From the NCBI GenBank assembly GCA_047630175.1, contig JBLHVI010000007.1, positions 38,296 through 102,295 on the forward strand: 64,000 nt of DNA. Direction: 5' to 3'. This DNA comes from UBA4582 sp047630175. GTDB taxonomy: Bacteria > Pseudomonadota > Gammaproteobacteria > Pseudomonadales > Azotimanducaceae. Position 1 is the stretch's first letter. Every line of letters starts with the position of its first letter. A program made the position numbers and the translations under genes. The notes under the pieces were generated by a model, which was not told the DNA's origin, did no database searches, and saw only the letters and a program-made list of their open reading frames with translations. Shown here in pieces: positions 58,916-64,000 of this stretch.

Positions 58916-61900
58916 ATGATTATCTCTGACATCTCCGTCAAACGACCGGTGTTTGCCACCGTGATCAGCTTATTAATCCTAGCGTTCGGCATCCTCTGCT
59001 TCAATGAACTACCGCTACGAGAATATCCCGACACTAGTCCGCCTAAGGTCTCTGTATCGACAACTTACCCTGGCGCCTCTGCCCAAGTGGTCGAAACCAA
59101 AATAACCCAGCAGATAGAGGATCAAATCAGTGGAATTGAAGGCGTCGAATCGATCAGTAGTTCCAGCCAAGATGGCAGATCACGCATCTCCGTCGAGTTC
59201 AGCCTTGACCGTAACATCGATGAAGCAGCTAACGATGTAAGAGATAGAGTCGCCAGGGTACTCGATCGCCTGCCTGACGATACCGACCCGCCCGAGATCG
59301 CCAAGGCAGACAGTGATGCACGACCCATTCAGTGGTTTTCTCTAACCAGTCCTAACATGGATAGTATGGCGCTGACGGATTACGCCGAGCGCTACCTTGT
59401 AGACCAGTTTACGGTGATCGACGGTGTCGCCAATGTAAGCATCAGTGGCGCTGGCCGTTATTCTATGCGTATTTGGCTTGACAGAATTGCGCTGGCGGCG
59501 CGGAATCTAACCGTTATTGATGTAGAGAGCGCACTTCGGCGACAGAATATTGAGCTACCAGCGGGCCGCATCGACTCACTTGAGCGCGAATTTACTGTGC
59601 GCGTTAAGCGTGCTTACGAAAGTGTGAAAGACTTTCAACAGCTCACTATTGCCTATGGTGAAGACAATCAGCTTATCAAACTCGGTGACGTGGCCCGAGT
59701 CGAACTTGGCCCCACAACTCTCCGCAACGAATTTCGAGGTAATGGCGTACCCACGATTGGCCTAGGTATTGTTAAGCAGTCTACCGCGAACACCCTTGAA
59801 GTATTGCGTGCAACAAACCTCAAAGCAGCTGCGATTAACGCCTCACTCCCTGTTGGCATGACCTTCATTGCCAGTTCTGACGACTCTGTGTTTATCGAGA
59901 CCGCCATTCAATCTGTGTACGCCACGCTAGCCATCACCATGGTGTTGGTAAGTCTTGTGATCTATATGTTTCTCGGTACTGTGCGAGCAATGATCATTCC
60001 CGCGGTTACGATTCCGGTTTGCCTAATCGCAGCCTTTATCGGCCTTTCTCTGTTCGACTACTCCGTCAACCTAATCACGTTGCTAGGCCTGGTACTTGCC
60101 ATTGGCCTCGTGGTGGACGATTCCATTGTGGTGCTGGAGAATATCCAACGCCGCATTGAGGAGGGTGAGGCACCCTTGCTCGCAGCCTTCCACGGATCTA
60201 GACAAGTGGCTTTTGCGGTCATAGCAACAACAGCTGTACTGATAGCCGTGTTTGTACCTATTGCATTTCTTGACGGCAATCTCGGTGTCATTTTTGCCGA
60301 GCTGGCAGTCACAATTGGTACCGCTGTAATTTTTTCCAGCGTCCTGGCCCTGTCACTCACCACCATGATGTGTTCCAAACTGCTGACCAAGAATGCCCAT
60401 CAGAGCTGGTTAACAAAAAAAGTTGACGACTATTTCCATTGGACACAGCGTGCATACCATCAAGGGCTTGCCTGGTGCATGCCACGTCCGGTGCCTATCG
60501 TCGCTATTGTTGCGCTGTTATCTACGGGTACCTGGTTACTACTCAAGGTCGTCCCTACCGCCTTTGCCCCACCGGAAGACCAAGGCGTATTCTTTACGCG
60601 TATCAGTGGCCCCGAGGGTGCCAGCTTTGAATTTATGCAAGGTCAATTGCGGCAGATGGAAGGAACCATGCAACCTTACGTCGATTCCGGTGACGTGCTG
60701 AAATATATGGTTTTTCTACCCGGCTGGGGCAGTGCCGAGTCGGTGAATAGCGCCGTGAGTCTCGTCACCATGGCACCCTGGGAGGATAGAAGCCTGTCAA
60801 CTCAGGCAGTGATGACTCAACTTAATAAAAAGTGGGAGGAAATTCCCGGCATTCGCGCATTTCCTTTTATGCGTTCTGGCTTGCAACGTGGCGGTGGCGG
60901 ACAACCGGTGCAGTTTGTACTGGGGGGCAGCACCTACGAAGAGCTGGCACGCTGGCGCGATATCATCGTTGAGCGTGCCCAAGAGAACTCAGGCCTCAGC
61001 CGTATTCAGGCAGACTATAAAGAAACAAAACCACAGTTGCTGATTGAGGTTGATAAGACCCGTGCCGCTGACCTAGGCGTCTCGGTTAGAGCTATTGGCG
61101 AAACTTTACAGGCGATGATGAGCGAACGACGGGTGACTACTTATCTCGATAACGGTGAAGAATACGACGTTATTTTGCAGGCCATTGATGAGCAACGATC
61201 GTCTAGCAGCGACCTTACTAATTTGTATGTTCGCTCAGACCAAACTGGCGAGCTGATACCCCTATCAAACCTGACAAAGATCACTAATATTGCAGACGCC
61301 GGTAGCCTCAATCGCTACAACAGACTGCGGGCCATTACCATATCGGCAAACCTCAATCCGGGTTACAGTTTGGATCAAGCCCTTGACTATCTTGAAGGGA
61401 TCGTAAGCGACGACCTACCCGCGTCGGCACAGGTGGACTTTAAGGGTGAGTCTCTAGAACTACGAGAGTCAGAGGGCGGACTAATGTTCACTTTCGTGCT
61501 CGCGCTGCTGGTGGTTTTTCTAGTGCTTGCAGCTCAGTTTGAGAGCTTCATCCACCCCATCATCATTATGGTAACCGTACCGCTCGCAACCTTCGGCGCA
61601 CTTTTAGGACTGTATCTGACGAGTGACACACTAAACATCTATTCCGATATCGGCATTATTATTTTAGTGGGTATATCGACTAAAAATGGCATTCTCATCG
61701 TCGAGTTTGCCAATCAACTTAGAGACCAGGGAGTGGAGTTTTCGCAAGCCATTTTACAAGCTGCAGAAATACGCCTACGTCCGGTACTAATGACTGCTCT
61801 GTCAACAATTATGGGTTCACTGCCGCTGATCATGGCCAGTGGCGCAGGTGCCGAAAGTCGAACTACTTTGGGCATCGTTATCTTCTCAGGCGTTTTAACC

Positions 61901-62047
61901 GCAACGATTCTCACGTTATTTGTGGTACCGGTGTTCTACAACCTGCTCGCCAGAGCCACTAAATCTCCCGGCGCCGTTGGCGCCCAGTTGGCCAAACTTG
62001 AAGATGCAGCTATACACGTGACGCCGACGGCCGGCAAAGACGCTTGA
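58916..62047 (+). CDS. RND (HAE1-type) multidrug efflux pump
   Basis: Proton-driven trimeric inner-membrane exporter of the AcrB/MexB superfamily; substrate unknown. 1043 aa, full length. ISVKRPVFATVISLLI start, FDYSVNLITLLGLVLAIGLVVDDSIVVLEN with the TM4 Asp-Asp proton relay, periplasmic porter domains, and in the second half VDFKGESLELRESEGGLMF and a TM10-12 block with GIIILVGISTKNGILIVEF (TM10 Lys kept). AGGAG-like site before the ATG. Confidence 0.95.
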   Translation: MIISDISVKRPVFATVISLLILAFGILCFNELPLREYPDTSPPKVSVSTTYPGASAQVVETKITQQIEDQISGIEGVESISSSSQDGRSRISVEFSLDRNIDEAANDVRDRVARVLDRLPDDTDPPEIAKADSDARPIQWFSLTSPNMDSMALTDYAERYLVDQFTVIDGVANVSISGAGRYSMRIWLDRIALAARNLTVIDVESALRRQNIELPAGRIDSLEREFTVRVKRAYESVKDFQQLTIAYGEDNQLIKLGDVARVELGPTTLRNEFRGNGVPTIGLGIVKQSTANTLEVLRATNLKAAAINASLPVGMTFIASSDDSVFIETAIQSVYATLAITMVLVSLVIYMFLGTVRAMIIPAVTIPVCLIAAFIGLSLFDYSVNLITLLGLVLAIGLVVDDSIVVLENIQRRIEEGEAPLLAAFHGSRQVAFAVIATTAVLIAVFVPIAFLDGNLGVIFAELAVTIGTAVIFSSVLALSLTTMMCSKLLTKNAHQSWLTKKVDDYFHWTQRAYHQGLAWCMPRPVPIVAIVALLSTGTWLLLKVVPTAFAPPEDQGVFFTRISGPEGASFEFMQGQLRQMEGTMQPYVDSGDVLKYMVFLPGWGSAESVNSAVSLVTMAPWEDRSLSTQAVMTQLNKKWEEIPGIRAFPFMRSGLQRGGGGQPVQFVLGGSTYEELARWRDIIVERAQENSGLSRIQADYKETKPQLLIEVDKTRAADLGVSVRAIGETLQAMMSERRVTTYLDNGEEYDVILQAIDEQRSSSSDLTNLYVRSDQTGELIPLSNLTKITNIADAGSLNRYNRLRAITISANLNPGYSLDQALDYLEGIVSDDLPASAQVDFKGESLELRESEGGLMFTFVLALLVVFLVLAAQFESFIHPIIIMVTVPLATFGALLGLYLTSDTLNIYSDIGIIILVGISTKNGILIVEFANQLRDQGVEFSQAILQAAEIRLRPVLMTALSTIMGSLPLIMASGAGAESRTTLGIVIFSGVLTATILTLFVVPVFYNLLARATKSPGAVGAQLAKLEDAAIHVTPTAGKDA

Positions 62048-62085
62048 TTCAGGTGGTTCAACTCAGCGCCTGTAATCGTCGCATG

Positions 62086-64000
62086 CTACTCACCGCCCGC
62101 AAGGCTGTTATGTTGTACCGCACCGAATTGAACCAAGGACGGTGAGTAATCAGTTGTCCCGTAAAAGGCTGCGCTGACTAATGGAGGCGTATCCAGACTC
62201 AGGTTTACCCGATACAGCGGTACCCGTTTGTCGGTACCGTATGGGTAATCACCACGCAAAGTCACCATAAAGTAGATATTACCTTGAGGATCATAAGTGA
62301 ATTGCTGATCTTCTGGCAGCATCATACCCTGCGGATTCTCGTCGTAGCTTTTCAAGTCTTGGAACGCGACCTCGTTAACTTCTGCCAGCTCATCTTCATC
62401 ATCTCGCTGTGCCGCGGCCGTTGAGCGAGAATTTGAAGCCACAGGTGTTTCGCCCGCGCCACTCGATCCTGCCAGAACGGTATTAGTAATCCCTAGATCA
62501 ATCGAATTGACATTAAACACGGTACCCGGAGCAGCCGCGCCAGACAAACCAGCAGGGCTACTAAAAAGATTTATAAAATCGCTTTCGATAGTCGTGTTAA
62601 CTAGGCTCGACAACTGCTCGCTAACACCGACGTCCACCGAGAAAAACTGCCCAGACTGCAGGCCGTAGAAAATGCCTTTGGTGGCGCGCTGAGAAAAGCT
62701 ATCCTCTGCGGTGCCAACATCGGCTCCTGTCAATGCAAGATACGCAATAGTGCCACCGCTAACCACATCACGCCGTGCGCTAGCATCAGTGGATAACGTG
62801 CGCAACTCATCTACTCGTGAGAACGCCGGCGCATTACCATTGCCATCCAAGCTCCCTAGCAACGCTAAGGTGATGTTGTCACCAGCATTCATTGAGGCAA
62901 TAGCCATTCCTGTTTGAGCTGACACACTCAACTTACCGTCTGCTGTTATGGTATGACGCGCATTTTGATTGACTCGCCCCTCAATGGAAGCAATAGCCAC
63001 ATCACCTGCAGTCGTTCTAAAGATCGTATCATCACTATTAACAGTAACATTTTCGAAAGTAATATCGTCCGTCGCCACTAGTACAGCAGTGCCAGCGGTT
63101 ACACTACCGCCCAGAAGCATAGAAGTTCCTGCTCCTAGCGAGAGGCGCTGCTCAACAGTGATGTTCTTGCTTGCCACAGCACCACCTGCTGTGACATCTA
63201 CATTTTCTCCCGCCATGACATCTCCATTGAACGTGACGTCACCCCGAATAGTATCGACACCTAAGGACTCTGCTGCTTCGACGCTTTTGTCGAAGCGAAT
63301 ACCATCACCCGCGCTAAAGAAGACACTACCGACTCTATCTTTGAGAGCGCCAGTCACCACGATTTCTCCGGATGCCACAATGTTCACAGTATTACCAGCG
63401 ACGAAGACATCACCAAGATCAATATCATTGGCCCCGCTGATAATCAGAGCGTTAATTTCTTGACCTTCTACAAAATTACCCAGCGTCGTGTTCGCACTAC
63501 CCGAATTAAGCGCTAGGGTAACAACTGCATTAGGGTTTTCGGATTGAATCAACCCTCGACCACGAACGCCGGAGTCAGCATTCGCTGCCGCTGCAATGAA
63601 GGACCCAGCGGATACCGCATCATTAGTTGTATCGATTGTCACATCACCATTGATCAATAACTCACCAGCCTCAATAGCGAGACTGCCGTCAGCTAGCACA
63701 CCACCAAGCGTAACAGAACCATTGCCCCCATCAGCACCTTGGGTGACGATAGCTACCGTTCCGCCCTCCGCACCGAGAATTATCCGCGGTGACTTGATAA
63801 GTATGTTGCCATCGGATTTTGTGGGGTTGCCATTGAAAGTACTCTGCTCAATATTTGCACGTATTTCAACAAAACCCGTTTCGATATTTGTATCCGTAAT
63901 CGTAAGATCCAAACCACCAAATTTGTTGTTCGAACCCACATCAAACAAGACACTACCGGCATTAATATTTGCCTGCTGATCAACAATAATTTCACCCGAT
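62086..64000 (-). CDS. C-terminal part of a large adhesin-like repeat protein
   Basis: About 638 codons seen; the frame stays open to the window edge, so the N-terminus is missing. Most of the sequence is a regular beta-helix-type repeat (short strands with GDVTFNGDVMAGENVDVTAGG, GTAVLVATDDITF, DIDLGDVFVAGNTVNIVASG), rich in Gly, Asp, Asn, Val and Thr and free of Cys, like filamentous-haemagglutinin/TPS adhesins. The last ~200 residues differ: a Ser/Ala linker, DEDELAEVNE, a proline/tyrosine-rich segment and no autotransporter barrel. Secretion route unknown. Convergent with the RND pump. Confidence 0.72.
   Translation of the reverse strand, partial: SGEIIVDQQANINAGSVLFDVGSNNKFGGLDLTITDTNIETGFVEIRANIEQSTFNGNPTKSDGNILIKSPRIILGAEGGTVAIVTQGADGGNGSVTLGGVLADGSLAIEAGELLINGDVTIDTTNDAVSAGSFIAAAANADSGVRGRGLIQSENPNAVVTLALNSGSANTTLGNFVEGQEINALIISGANDIDLGDVFVAGNTVNIVASGEIVVTGALKDRVGSVFFSAGDGIRFDKSVEAAESLGVDTIRGDVTFNGDVMAGENVDVTAGGAVASKNITVEQRLSLGAGTSMLLGGSVTAGTAVLVATDDITFENVTVNSDDTIFRTTAGDVAIASIEGRVNQNARHTITADGKLSVSAQTGMAIASMNAGDNITLALLGSLDGNGNAPAFSRVDELRTLSTDASARRDVVSGGTIAYLALTGADVGTAEDSFSQRATKGIFYGLQSGQFFSVDVGVSEQLSSLVNTTIESDFINLFSSPAGLSGAAAPGTVFNVNSIDLGITNTVLAGSSGAGETPVASNSRSTAAAQRDDEDELAEVNEVAFQDLKSYDENPQGMMLPEDQQFTYDPQGNIYFMVTLRGDYPYGTDKRVPLYRVNLSLDTPPLVSAAFYGTTDYSPSLVQFGAVQHNSLAGGE

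Noticed and set aside
62969..63463. 164-codon plus-strand ORF antisense to the adhesin-like gene
   Set aside because: Low-complexity Ser/Thr/Pro/Val mirror of the repeats; the minus strand shows regular beta-helix repeats.
1..64000. CRISPR arrays, transposases, integrases, prophage or attachment sites
   Set aside because: No regularly spaced repeats, no recognisable transposase or integrase frames and no duplicated tRNA 3' end seen near the tRNA.

Overview
The window looks like a chromosomal segment of a free-living, probably marine, gammaproteobacterium. Three blocks keep the gene order known from Pseudomonas and relatives: lptC-lptA-lptB-rpoN-hpf-ptsN-rapZ-ptsO beside a divergent mlaFE; yhdP-rng-maf-mreDCB opposite gatCAB; and rpsU-yqeY-dnaG-rpoD-tRNA opposite tsaD-folB-folK. 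No phage, transposase, integrase or CRISPR array was seen. The assignment rests on synteny and protein character only; the species cannot be named from this sequence.

Layout. 1-2.4 kb: start of a minus-strand Mla (phospholipid transport) operon, then LPS export (lptC/A/B), rpoN and the nitrogen-PTS genes with mgtE and darP (to 10 kb, plus). 10-18.7 kb: envelope and RNA genes on minus (yhdP, rng, maf, mreD, mreC, mreB). 19-22.4 kb: gatCAB on plus. 22.5-30 kb: mixed accessory genes (DUF1499, an M15 peptidase, an SDR, a 62-aa protein, an amidohydrolase, and a polyprenyl-phosphate glycosyltransferase paired with a DUF2723 membrane glycosyltransferase).

30.2-44.5 kb is the most interesting region: seven tightly packed or overlapping minus-strand genes. 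In order of transcription they are an FAD oxidoreductase fused to two cyclic-nucleotide-binding domains and a four-cluster ferredoxin; a cytochrome b with two His-x13-His helices; an FHA-like domain fused through one membrane helix to a decaheme cytochrome c; a GlcG/HbpS-like lipoprotein with two repeats; a heme-less outer-membrane-barrel-like protein; a decaheme cytochrome fused to an LVIVD propeller; and a pentaheme cytochrome. About 25 heme c motifs, two predicted hemes b, four Fe-S clusters and one FAD line up from cytoplasm to outer membrane. This reads as a trans-envelope electron conduit unlike the textbook Mtr system in its parts. Its direction, donor and acceptor are unknown.

45-57.5 kb: pantothenate/CoA genes (panB-panC-coaX), a secreted M20 peptidase, a glutathione transferase, tRNA(CAU), the sigma-70/primase operon and folate genes. 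57.5-62 kb: an RND efflux adaptor and pump, preceded by a perfect palindrome and a CRP-like site. The last 1.9 kb is the C-terminal part of a large repeat-rich, adhesin-like protein that runs off the window.
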